From contig CM041777.1 of assembly GCA_023374045.1 (NCBI GenBank), forward strand, positions 87,042,300 through 87,106,299: a stretch of 64,000 bases of DNA, read 5' to 3'. The notes beneath the pieces are model-generated. The model ran no database searches and was not told the origin of the DNA. It was given only the letters and a program-made list of their open reading frames with translations. Source of the stretch: Limonium bicolor (taxonomy: Eukaryota; Streptophyta; Magnoliopsida; Caryophyllales; Plumbaginaceae). The position numbers and the translations under genes are program-made. Numbering within the stretch: position 1 is the stretch's first letter; the number at the start of each line of letters is the position of its first letter. Below, one piece after another: positions 23,301 through 33,792 of the stretch.

Positions 23301-26300
23301 ATACTATAAATATTAAGAAATGATTAAATCTAGACTTATTTATCATCTTCACATTTAGATGTAAAAGTAACTCATTTACTTTATTATTGTTTATATAATA
23401 AGAACATTTAAATGTAAAAGTATTTCATTCCTTTTATTATTAATTATATAATAAGATCTATTTGTGTAACACTTTATGTAAACTAATTCCAAATATTCCT
23501 AAATTTCAACTTATTAATTTCTTAACCAAATTATAGATTTACATTGTGGTCATTGACTAAATATATATACGTATATTTGAATACTGTTTATATAAATTTT
23601 AGAAATTCAAAGATAACTAAAACTCAACCTATAACCATAAATTAATACCACCTCATATAATATTCTTTTATTAGTATTGTAAAGGTTTAGTTTAACTCAT
23701 TAATTCCTTCATATCCCATTTTCTATAAGGTATTTTATTTATTTTTTTTTTTTTATCGTATATATATATATCCTTCCTATTATATTTCTCACAAGGAATG
23801 TTATTACCTTTATCTATTTTTATCGTATTTATATATATATATATACATATACCTACACATATTAAGATTTATCGAGAACATTCTTTAAGAAATTCTATTA
23901 TATTTAATTATATCTAATATCTTGTAGACATACCCAAAACTGATTTACGGTTTATCAAATAAAGTATTTCCCTTAGTTTTAGTTAAACATATTAGCTTCC
24001 ATATTATACATAATAGATAAAATGTAGTTTAGTTAAATTCCTTGATTCACTATTAGTTACTTCTTAATTACCTTTTATAAATGCGTAGAAATAATATAAA
24101 TATATATTTGTTCCTTAGTTTATTTAAAATGTTAACTCCCATATAATGTAGTAAATAAAATGTAGGATAATTAAATTCCTTAATTTATATAAGTTCCTAC
24201 TCAAGTAAGTAAATATACATATATGTAAATAATTTCATTTCTCTTAAAAGCTAATAAAAACATTTATAAACTTACTGTTATAAAATGCTAATTAGTTTCC
24301 TTTATTTTCCCCAGCTTAAAAGTTAATTAACAAACCATACTTTAATTTTTGGTTACATTAAAAACTTTATATTATAGGTTATTCTTATGAAAAAACTCAC
24401 AAACACAATTTTTAAAACCTTTCCCGTTGCCCAAAAATTCCCAAACTTAATATACAGTAACTATAACATTTTAGACATATTATAAAATTTTTATTTCATA
24501 AAAATATCTTTTTAATTTAGCCAAATAATTCCAGAAAACCCGTAACTTGTAAAAATCATAACTTATGTTTAAAAACTCCAAATCCATAATAATTTACATC
24601 AAAATAAACTACACAAAATAAGGAATCTATGTTTAAAATTTCAAGTCAAAATACATTCGGGAAGGCACTTAAATTAATTAAACAAGTTAGGGTTTATTCC
24701 TGGAAACAATATAAAAACTTATACAATTAAAAACGTGTGTTTTAATCGTGGCCGTCCATCTCTATTAACTGAGATCGGACGGCCCGTGTTGCGCGAGTTC
24801 ATCAGAGGATTCAAAAACGAAACCGAGTACTAATTCGCCTATAGCTCTCGATCTACAGAACGAAATTCAACTATTCTTGTTTCTATGGATTCGTAATACA
24901 ATTTCGGTTCCAATGATGCTAGTTTCCCCAATTATCATGCAGTAATCGTCGAGTTTCGAATTCAATTCGAAGGTTAGGGTTCATATCGAATTCTGGGTTG
25001 ATTTCGAATACGAATCTATCAAATTCTCTTGATATAGTACGTAATTGACACAATTAAAACATGGGTTAGGTCGGAATTGTAATACCGGTTAGCATAATCG
25101 GAGGAATTTGAAGAGAACTCACTGGAATTGCCCGAATCGAAGCGATTCGAAAACGTTTTTCTGGAAAAACTTGAACTTTCGACCAGTTTAGGAAGCAACC
25201 TTCGAGGATCTATAAGTTATTGCACAGATCGAGTTAAGCTTTGATTTTGGGCTCATTAGAAAGATGACACTTAGATCTACACATTGATAACTAGAACTAA
25301 TCCTAACACGCATTATACAGAAAGAAAATTGACCCGAAAGTTACGAGTTTACCTCTCTGTTTCGGTATGATTTTATGTGCTGGAAAATCCGAAACTTTGA
25401 GCGACTATAACTTCCAAACGGTTATGATTCAGGCTTGGGCATAAACATAAGAATTGTAGACGGATTAGAGATCTACACAACGAGCTAAAGAAATCGAAAT
25501 TTGGTTGAAAGACGAGGAAGTTATGGCATGACGAACTTTACCTGAAATCGAAGTATAACTGGAATCTGGGTTACGACTGAGAAAGGTGCCAACTTGAGAA
25601 CGACTTTCCCGTTGATGTGGATGGAGTTAGGGCTTGTATGAGCTATGAATGTAAAGAGGGAATTAAGGAGAAGAGAGTGGTGAAGACGGCACTGGAAAAT
25701 TCGAAGTAATGAGAGAGATATGGCCGTCACAAGTTAGGTCAAAAAACGGTTGTTTGCTGGAGAAAATCAAGGAGGTAAAAATCTGCTAAGTGTTGGGACG
25801 CACGAGAGGCTGACACGTGGCACTTATGAAATTTTGGCTCTAAACTTCAAACTAGCATAACTTTGGCTAGGATGATCCGTTTTTGACGTTCTTTTTATCG
25901 ATCTTCATGGTTTTCCATAACCTATTTATTGATATAGGTTTCATGACCTGGTTTGACCATTCTCAAAAAGTCAACTCTAGCAAGGCTTAATAAGCTTTAA
26001 GGTTTCTAGAATTTTATATTGACTTTCATATCTCAAAACAATGTTCCAACACCCAAAATCTTTATAAATATATGGAGTGTTTAATAATTTTCCCAAGATT
26101 TATTGACTTATAAATCTTATTATTAAATTCATAATACTATATAATAATGTATAATAATTAGGGTTAAATAGGAGAAAACCCCTAAATAAATTTCACAATT
26201 CCATATACTAATTTAATATTCATAATCCCATATAATAATTTAATATTCATAACTCCATAAGATAATTTAATACTTACTAGTATTATTAAAGGTTTAATAA

Positions 26301-26354
26301 AAGAAATCCCCTAAATTAATTTAAATTAGTTTAAATTAATTTAGGGGTATTTCA
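20367..26354 (-). repeat. element B right LTR (5' LTR in element sense)
   Basis: A 5988 bp copy of the left LTR, with TG...CA ends in element sense. It carries the same 39 bp repeats (about 21070-21187), G-box (25812-25821) and 69-codon minus frame (25730-25521). As the 5' LTR it would drive transcription leftward into the interior. Confidence 0.93.
25812..25821 (-). promoter_or_regulatory. G-box/ABRE-like site in element B right LTR
   Basis: GACACGTGGC, identical to the left-LTR site. In the 5' LTR it would be the copy able to act on the element promoter. Confidence 0.4.
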
Positions 26355-26359
26355 GTCGA
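26355..26359. repeat. target-site duplication of element B, right copy
   Basis: gtcga directly after the LTR terminus ...TATTTCA, matching 12145-12149. Confidence 0.95.
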
Positions 26360-26801
26360 TGATTCTAAACCTGACACATTTCATATTCATTCTGCGTGCT
26401 GGGTGTCAAGGATTGAAGACTGATGGGCAACAATAACAGGAAACCTCTCGTTTGATGATGGCAACAAAAGGCCACACCTCAGACAATATTCAAAACAGGT
26501 TGACTGCAGTGGGTTCAAAAGCACACAGACTAATGGCTACAATCTGAAAGATTGAGACGGACAGCAGGTGCCCCGAAAACCCAGATGCAACAACGTAAGG
26601 GTGAAAGCACCAGCAAATCTCAATCGTCAAGAGTTAACAGGAAGTAAAATGTTTTTGCTACTGGACTTCAGTTGTGATCGGCTAAAAAAAACGAGATGGA
26701 GGTGGTGATATATGAAATCAAGATGAGGAGGAAAAAAAATCAATGTCGATAGCTAATTGTCGTCTATGCTCTGTCTCCCCCCTTTGCATTGTGTATGAAC
26801 T

Positions 26802-26810
26802 CTTTATATA
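26802..26810 (-). promoter_or_regulatory. TATA box of element A, right (5') LTR
   Basis: TATATAAAG on the minus strand, identical to the left-LTR box. Transcripts starting here would now run into element B about 450 bp downstream. Confidence 0.6.
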
Positions 26811-27248
26811 GCAACCTGGGGAGGCTTAAAACTACCATCAAATAATCAGGAGCATAATGGCTAGAATCAAAACAAACAACTAGATTAGAGATTAACGGGG
26901 ATAATAACGAAGTAAAAAAAAAATAATGAAAAAAAAACAAAATTCAAAACTCAAAAAGTCTAACGTTTTTTCCATTTTTTCATATTTTTTTTTAATTTTA
27001 CATTTGCTATGAACGGTCATATGATCATATAAATATAAAAAGATTTTTTTTTTATGCAAAACAAACTACTAGCAAAAATAGGAAGGATGCATTTTTTTTA
27101 TTTTGAAGATAAGTTGGAAAAAAGAAAAATGAACTACAATAAAAAAATAAGAAATTATCTAGAAAAGAAAACGAAAGGATAAAATTGATTAAAAACAATG
27201 ACACCAGGAGGAAAAGACACAAAATAATTGAATGGACAATAAAGCTAC

Positions 27249-27320
27249 AAAAAATTGTTTGTCGTTAGACTCGAACCATTAACCTCTTGCATCTTCTTTA
27301 TAAGCCTCACCACTATGCTA
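27249..27320 (-). promoter_or_regulatory. tRNA-like Pol III promoter in element A right LTR
   Basis: Same A box (27320-27310), B box (27277-27268) and T-run (27254-27249, six T) as in the left LTR. Both boxes are unchanged between the two LTRs. Confidence 0.5.
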
Positions 27321-27431
27321 CTATGACTTCCTGACACCTATGCCACCTATTAACTTTCACAGCATCACAACACACATACCTAGAGAACTTCTTTTTTCGC
27401 TTCGACGAGGGTAAAATTTTTGGGGATAACA

Positions 27432-27437
27432 ACACGC
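27432..27437. repeat. target-site duplication of element A, right copy
   Basis: acacgc directly after the LTR terminus ATAACA, matching 3071-3076. Confidence 0.9.
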
Positions 27438-28400
27438 TATGGTCAGTTTTGGAGGACAGTTCACACTATTCTAAATTATTTATTGAACAATCAACAGAGT
27501 TTCGTATGAACACTTTTATGAAAAGATTTACCATTGTTTGTGCTCTCTCTTCAATAAGTGTTTTCTGGCTAAGGTTGACAATTTTCAGGAAAACTCTGAA
27601 ATAAACTGCTATGATTACTTTCCTTTAAGTTGCCATTTTTTAAAAACAAGTTCTTGTGATCAAATTCCTTGCATTTGAACGAGCTGTCTAAAATGTCAAT
27701 ATCCAATCGTCCTCCTTCATATGGAGTTTTGAGTACAATTAGTTTTATTGTTGTCATCTGGGTAATTTCAGCTTACCGTTGTTGTCATCTGGGTAAATTC
27801 CTTGCATTTGAATGAACTGTCTAAAATGTCAATATCCTAGGTAAACAGATGCACTTTTGTTTGTCTTTTAACCTTGTGTTGTGCTGTAGTGCAAGTGGGG
27901 AAAGTGAGTAAAATTAAATGAGCCTAAGAAGTTTGGCTTGCTCGTCTCTCTTTTCTATTGGGTCCTTTTTTAATGTAAAACTGTTTGATGAAAAGAGTAT
28001 AACCAATGATTTCGTGATTTGGGTACTTTATTTTGTGTACTTTTTGCGGGTACAACGGTCGAGCGTACAAACAAGACGAGGTTTGATGTTATTCGAGAGG
28101 GTGGGGCATCATATGTTCAAATGCAATAGATTCAGACATGGAGTAGATTTTGCTACACATGGAGCTGTTTTCCATGACTTGAGTAGAATGAGGATGTATG
28201 AATCATTTTCTATGTGGTTGGAAATTGGGATTGTTGCCTAAACAGAGTTGATACTACGGAATGTTGCTAAACAGATTTGGAACAATGAATTTGCTATGTT
28301 GATTCGAATTATGAATGTTGCTATGTTGATTTGGAAACTATAAGTGTTGTTATGTGCGTTTGTGAATGTTATTGTGAACATATGAATGCATTTTTTTTTC
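27438..28400 (+). other. interior of an old CACTA element? one unrecognised ORF
   Basis: A 107-codon plus frame (27918-28241) starts with ATG and has a hydrophobic N-terminal part and a basic middle, but I recognise no domain. A direct duplication of about 45 bp ('aaattccttgcatttgaa' followed by 'tgtctaaaatgtcaatatcc') occurs near 27660 and 27795. The stretch leads into CACTA subterminal repeats, so it may be the element's 3' coding or untranslated part. This is uncertain. Confidence 0.35.
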
Positions 28401-28407
28401 TAAAACA

Positions 28408-28707
28408 CACTTCTGGTGTCGGTATATGTTCAAAACCGACACCTAAGAATACTCTAAGGTGTCAGTTTTTATTGAAACGACACCACAAACTCATGCATCC
28501 CTGCCACAGGCATGGTCTAAAGCTTCAGTTTTAGACAGCCTAAAGCGTCGGTTTTACAAAACCCACACCATAGTACACATCTGAAGCCTCGCTTCCAAAA
28601 ACCGACGCCCTCAGATACAAATGCAGTGACACCCTGCTGAGTGTCGGTTTGAAAACCGAACCTAAAGGGTTTTATAACCGACACTATAGGTGTTTTTTCT
28701 ACTAGTG
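28408..28707. mobile_element. terminal end of a CACTA (En/Spm) transposon with subterminal repeats
   Basis: The sequence ends GTTTTTTCTACTAGTG (28692-28707), which inverted reads CACTAGTAGAAAAAAC, the hallmark CACTA terminus. The preceding 300 bp hold about nine copies, in both orientations, of the motif aaaaccgacac / gtgtcggtttt with variants. Such subterminal repeats bind the element's TNPA-like protein. The terminus faces right, so the element lies to the left. The partner CACTA...AGAAAA terminus is not visible in the window. The next three bases (aag) would be one target duplication copy. Confidence 0.8.
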
Positions 28708-28869
28708 AAGGAAAAGAAAAACTGAAACCAAGCAGCAGCTGAGCGTGGTTCTTGGTTCTGTCTAGGTGCTAAGTATACCAAGGTGTACCAAGGACTAAAC
28801 CGGGGAAAACAATGAACACTCAAGAGGTGAGCAGCTCTAAACCGATTTGCATACAAAAAAACACACACA

Positions 28870-29178
28870 ACTTAACTGTCAAGCTTTAGTTATTAAGTGT
28901 TTGGAATTCAGTAGAATTTATTTCTGCATAACAAAACCTTGAGGTCTTGTCCACATTATGGTGAATCTGTTTTAAGTTTAAGGCTACGCTAAGAAACCTA
29001 GCTATGGGGTTACATGATCAGAGAATGAACTCAAACATAAAGAAAACAACAGGAAAAGAAGGAGTATCAGTTTCTGATTTCTGAGTTCCCGGTTACAGTT
29101 TTGTGTAACAACTTCCAGTAGTTCTAACTATGTCGTTCAAGTATGTTCTTGGGATAAAATAGGGATGAACTACTTAAC
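28870..29178. repeat. ~190 bp tandem array, left remnant
   Basis: About 1.5 degenerate copies of the repeat found at 43219-45341, with landmarks such as 'aaggagtatcagtttctg' and 'ctgttttaagtttaaggcta'. Element C inserted inside the array; the last five bases (ttaac) are its left target duplication. Confidence 0.6.
29174..29178. repeat. target-site duplication of element C, left copy
   Basis: ttaac directly precedes TGAAATACCCC and recurs at 43214-43218 after ...GGGGTGTTACA. Confidence 0.95.
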
Positions 29179-32100
29179 TGAAATACCCCAAACCTTGATA
29201 TGTGGTTTAAATATCAAATTATGGTATGTAAAGGCTAAAAAGTGCCTTAGTAACATCAGTGAACAATTTAAACCATAATAAATGCAATAAAGCATTAAGA
29301 CACAGTTTGAGCAAAAACATGCTCTAAGCTATGAGTGAACTTGGTTAGGACCCAAAGAGTCTACCAAGACTTGATAACATTAATTATGATTTAATAAGGC
29401 TAAATAAGTCCTTAAGAAACTTTGGTGGACAGTTAAACCAAATAAAACATAAGAAAATACCTTAAAGTCGATATGAGCAAAAATGTGCTCTAAGCTTGGG
29501 ATGAATGTGTATAAGACCTAATGGTCATACCTATACCTTATTTATATGTTAATGAACATATTAAATCAATTACTAAAGAAAACCAAGCTTGAAAACAAGT
29601 TAAAACACAAAATGTGCTTTAAGGAGTCTTAAAGCACGTTTTGAAAAATTATCTTGTAAATGAGTTTTGAATGGCTAAATGTCCATCATTACTCTTTAAT
29701 TAACATGTGTACTATATAGTATCACATTTGGGTGGCCATATTAGTGGGAAATCAAAAATTTCACTTCTATGTGCCTTGTTATTGGTGAATAGTGATTTTT
29801 ATAACTAGTTTGTAACATATAATGTTATAAGTGATTAAGTTGGTCAACAAAGACCAAAACACCCTTCATTAAAATGGGGGCCGGTTTTTCAAGGTGTGAC
29901 TCACCACATTTGAACAAATAAGTAAGTTAAGTAATGACAAAGCAAAAGTACTATTTGCTTTTAGCTTAAATATCTCCAAAAGCAAGTGTTATCTTCATAC
30001 TCTCATTCCTTCCTTCATTTCCCACGGTGGTCTTCTTCTTCCTCCTCTCTCCATCGGTTTCCAACAGCCCACACTCATTCTTCATCTTCTTTCACTTGTA
30101 ACTTGTGATTCCCTTGGCCAAATCAAATTCCAAGACCATATTTGTCTTAGTTAGGTCAAGCTCTACACTTCCCTCTTTTTAAATCTTCAAGAAAATTTTG
30201 GTGCCATGGAGATTCACCATTGAAGGAGCTTGAGCCCATCTTTTCACATATTCTTGTTCTCCTTTGCTTCAAGGTAAGGAAACTCAAAGAAAATCCATGT
30301 TTCCTCCATGTTTTCATGTTGTCCGAAAATTCACCTCACAATGGTGTATTTATCTTGCTTGTTTTAGCTTCATTTGAATCTTCCAAGGGCTAGGAGGAGT
30401 CCTCTCTTGATACTTATTCAAGTTCTCTTCCAATTCCAAGGTAAAACAATTACCTTAATGTGTTAAAACAATATGTGTAACTAGGGTTTACAATGAGGAG
30501 AAGCATAATGCTTGAATACTCATTCTATTGTTTGTATAATGTTTAATAGTTGAAAAGGGACCAAATGCCCTACCGGTTTCACAAGGAACAAGAAAGAAAT
30601 TTGTGAGGAAAAGAGGTAAACAAACTATCTCAATGTAGTTTAAATGCCTTAGGAAAATGAGCTTGATTTGCTTGATAAAATACCTAAGGAGCCAATGGCA
30701 AATGAGCTAGAAAAATGTTCTCAAGGAGACTAGTAAAAGAACATATGTATTGGTGTATGTATTTGCAGGTTAAAGGCATACTTATGTGGGAAATTCAGTG
30801 TTTATGGTTTATGTTATTTAAGGGCCTAAGAGCCATGTTATTTAAGGGCCTAAGTGCCAAGCAATTTAAGTTATGCACTATATTGTGATGTAGTGCTTAA
30901 TGTGTGAAGTTTGTGTATAAAAATGTGTTTGATGGATTTTAGGTGTGTTGAATGGAATAAGGTAAAAACCTAAGTGTTTGGATGTGAGTATATACAAGAG
31001 AAGCTATGGCCAAATTTGGGAAATGTGTAAGAAGTTCTAAGTGTGGTAAGTGAGTTTTGGTGAACTAGGAAGTGTTAAAGGTGAATGAATGTTTACTTGA
31101 GAAGAAAACATGTGTTAAGGTGATTTGGAGTGATGCAAGGATTTAGGTGTTGTCTTGGAAGTTCTAGGAATTCAATGGGTGTTTTGTGAATGTATTAAAG
31201 TCTTGGAGAAGTTGTTTAAGGTTTAGGTAAGGTTGGTGTTCAAGGAATAAGGGATGTTTAGGTATGATGTGAAAAAGGAGATTTAGTTAGTAAGAAAAGA
31301 AGTTTGAGAGATGATGTTAAGGTGTAGAGGAAACACCTAGGTGTAATGGTCATTATAGGTGAAATACCACCTAGAGATCTTAAGGAGAAAACATTCCTAG
31401 TGTTAGGAATTTTGTTGAGATATAAGTAAAGGTTTAAGGAATTAGGAAAAAAATAGTTTTGTGAGTGTTTAAGATTATCTTAAGGGTGTTTTTGAAGTGC
31501 CAAATGATGTTAGAACACATTAAGAGGCCTTAGGAGAAGTTTGGTGAAGATTTGGCAAAGTTTGGGTAAGTTTAGAAGGCGACCGACCCAGGGGCCGACC
31601 CAGTTTGTGGGTCGGTCGAGCCTCTGTTAAATGTTAGGAAAGTGTTCGGTAATGGTCCGACCCAAAAGGGTGGGTCGGACATGGGTCGGTCGGTCAAGTT
31701 TCAAAGGTGGAAAAATGTTCGCACATGGACCGACCCAGAATGGTGGGTCGGACGTGGGTCGGACGGTCATGTTTGTAAGGAAGTAAAAGGGTTCTGTAAT
31801 GGACCGACCCAGTTGTGGGTCGGTCGGTGGGTCGGTGGACCAAAAACATGGTTTAAGGTTATGAAATGATATGTGATGATGGGGATTGGTAGGTAATGAT
31901 GTTATAAGGATGTTAAGGACATGTTAGGGGAGTTTTAAGGACACTTAAGTGGGTTAAAAGTTGTATTAAAATGTGAGAGTAAAACAAGTTAAAAATGTTA
32001 AGTCATGTAACTAAGTTAACGGGGAAAAATTAAGCATTGACATTAAATGATCAAGCAAACCCCGATGTTAATGAAAACACGTGTGATGTCAACAGTTGTT

Positions 32101-33759
32101 CGAGAATTGCTCGAGGAACATAAATGGACAGGATAAGTGGACTCCGGTGACAGGTATGGTTTTCTTGCAACCTGTGTCCTAACGGATTACACCGGCTTGT
32201 ATGCCAATGTGTTTTTCTGTATGTTGCCACGTTATGATATAAATCATGAAACGAGTTTACAGTCATTATTGTTATTGTATGTTTACGTGCCGATACCGGT
32301 AACCTCTAATGCGCTTGAAGGGCTAGTTAACCACTATTAGGTAAACGTAAGAGAACGGTATCCGGTAATAACGTTTCCGACTTAAGGAACGTTCTAACCA
32401 CGGCTATGCGTGAGTTGGTTATGTGATGTTTGTGTGTGATGTTTGTATGTGAATGTATGACTCTCTCTTCCCTTGTGTATGTCTAACAAGACTTAACCCA
32501 ATGTTGTGTTTGTTTAATAAAGTTCAAAGTTGAACTTCTAATAAGTGCTAACGGGGGGAGTGAGGAGTCCGGTCTGTTCCGGCCACGCGTGTGAGTATGG
32601 GGGTCGTTGTCATAGCAGGTTCGATCCTCTCTGTATGTATTGGTTGTTTTCCAATTTGGTTCCCAACCTTCCCTTTAGCTTAACCAAGGCTATTACTGAC
32701 TCACGTCGGGCCACAGGGGCATACTATTGTTATGTTTGTTTCGGTGTGCTTGGATCACTATATCCGAGACACCTTGTGTTAAGTTAACCGTTCATTTAAC
32801 GAGACGGTAACGAGTTATGTAACGAGCTTATCATGAGACTGGCAACATTCTCTAGGCTCACCAGTGTGTAAACAATGTTTGGGTCGGTTCCTAAGAGAAC
32901 CATTCCCGTTGTGTTATGTGTTTTGTTGTGATGCAATATTTATTGCGGTGTTATGTTGTGCACATGGAAACGTGCAAAGTGTTGTTAAGTGTTGTTATGT
33001 AGTGTATGTTATAAGTTGTAAAATGTGAAGTGTGTGGATCATGGATATGACTCCCAGTTTGTGATAAGAGGCGTTTAAGGATAACCCGATTTAAGGGTAT
33101 GTGTCGCCTATTAAGGAAGTAGCTCCATTAGAGGAGGAACACTCTAGGGATAATGAATACCAAGAGTGACTTATTAAGTAAGGATATATTATCCGGTTGT
33201 TGAGCCCATTGAGGCGAAATGTTAAGTGTTGTGTGTTTATTGTCACATGCATGATTTAAATATAATCAACTGCATGCTAAGACGACAATTAGTTGTGCGT
33301 GGCCCGGTAGCATGTGGGCTGCGGGATTACCATACCAGCAAAGGTGCTGAGCCCCTTAGGGCCACCCCTTTCTCTTCTTTTCCTATTTCAGGTACGAAGT
33401 GCTGGAAGCCGTTCGAGAGTAGGACGGGTAGTCATTGTACATGGGTAAACTTTAAGTGTATGTATACAGTAGGTGTAGTAAGACCGAAATTGTTGTCGGC
33501 ACCAGTTTATAATACTCGGTATAGCTGATAAGGTGTATGTTGTTGTTGTTGTTGTTGTGTGTGTTGTTAATGGAAAGGGATACTAATGTAATTGCTCGGG
33601 AATTTAGCCCATCAGACCGGTACATTGTGTATGTATTAGCCTTGTTAGCCACGTGGGTGGCTAACGGCGTGTAACACCAACAAGTTAAGTAATGTGATGA
33701 GGTTTGTAATTCCGCTGCAGTTATTTTGTAAGTATGTAAATGTTGGATGGGGTGTTACA
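29179..33759 (+). repeat. element C left (5') LTR
   Basis: TGAAATACCCC...GGGGTGTTACA, 4581 bp. Parts conserved with element D include two splice-donor-like AAG/GTAAGG (GT at 30274) and CAG/GTATGG (GT at 32154) sites, an acceptor-like TTTGCAG (30768), a strong acceptor-like pyrimidine tract ending TTTCAG (33391), and a GC-rich hairpin array at 31578-31842. No open frame looks like a gene. Confidence 0.95.
31578..31842 (+). repeat. four tandem GC-rich hairpins in element C left LTR
   Basis: Four units about 65 bp apart each contain an inverted repeat of CCGACCCA and TGGGTCGG. Unit 1 has an 11 bp perfect stem (31580-31590 with 31608-31618). Unit 2 has a 10 bp perfect stem with a six-base loop (31655-31680). 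Units 3 and 4 have 8-9 bp stems. The surroundings are AT-rich. The right LTR has the same array at about 41028-41293, and element D has an equivalent array with different stem sequences. Open frames across it are repeat artefacts. Confidence 0.85.
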
Positions 33760-33764
33760 AAAAG

Positions 33765-33792
33765 TGGTATCAGAGCGAAGTATCGCTCTGAT
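33765..33792 (+). promoter_or_regulatory. primer-binding site of element C (initiator tRNA-Met) with hairpin
   Basis: TGGTATCAGAGC (33765-33776) follows five bases after the LTR. A perfect 10 bp hairpin, ATCAGAGCGA-AGTA-TCGCTCTGAT (33769-33792), uses the 3' part of the primer site as its left arm. tRNA annealing and the hairpin are mutually exclusive. Confidence 0.93.

Larger units (their letters stand above)
12150..26354 (-). mobile_element. element B: coding-free Tekay-like LTR element with ~5.9 kb LTRs (LARD-like)
   Basis: The element is 14,205 bp with LTRs of 5933 bp (12150-18082) and 5988 bp (20367-26354) and an interior of only 2284 bp. In element sense (minus) the LTR runs TGAAATACCCC...GGGGTGTTACA, the same ends as elements C and D. 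It has an initiator tRNA-Met primer site and a polypurine tract, and both LTRs are nearly identical, so it moved fairly recently. The interior holds no gag or pol. This matches the class of large retrotransposon derivatives mobilised in trans. Shared ends and shared primer-site and polypurine hairpins point to a Tekay-like partner such as element D, though from a different subfamily. Confidence 0.9.
3077..27431 (-). mobile_element. element A: Tat/Ogre-like Ty3 LTR retrotransposon, gag only, split by element B
   Basis: Two LTRs (3077-5183; 11065-12149 joined to 26360-27431) flank a 5.9 kb interior. A primer-binding site lies beside the right LTR and a polypurine tract beside the left one, so the element reads on the minus strand. 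The Gag zinc finger has the CxxHxxxxHxxxxC pattern I associate with Tat/Ogre elements. The primer-binding site TGGCGACTCTGCTGGGGA starts with TGG and resembles the tRNA-Arg sites of that group. No protease, RT, RNase H or integrase remains, so movement would have needed proteins in trans. The space where pol and the 3' untranslated region would lie is full of minisatellites, as reported for Tat/Ogre elements. Element B inserted into the right LTR. The lineage call rests on motif recognition rather than a tree. Confidence 0.85.
26360..27431 (-). repeat. element A right LTR, second part
   Basis: It continues the LTR interrupted at 12149 and matches about 4115-5183 of the left LTR. It ends GGGGATAACA. 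It contains the TATA box and tRNA-like promoter listed separately. In element sense this is the 5' end of the 5' LTR, so the copies here would drive the element, now cut off from its interior by element B. Confidence 0.92.

Noticed and set aside
31642..31869. Open frame over the hairpin array of element C
   Set aside because: Present in both LTRs because they are copies. Its content reflects the repeated GACCCA/TGGGTC motif and not a protein family.
32610..32640. B-box-like GGTTCGATCC in the LTRs of C and D, hinting at Pol III
   Set aside because: No A box at the required distance upstream and no T-run soon after. The match alone is too short.
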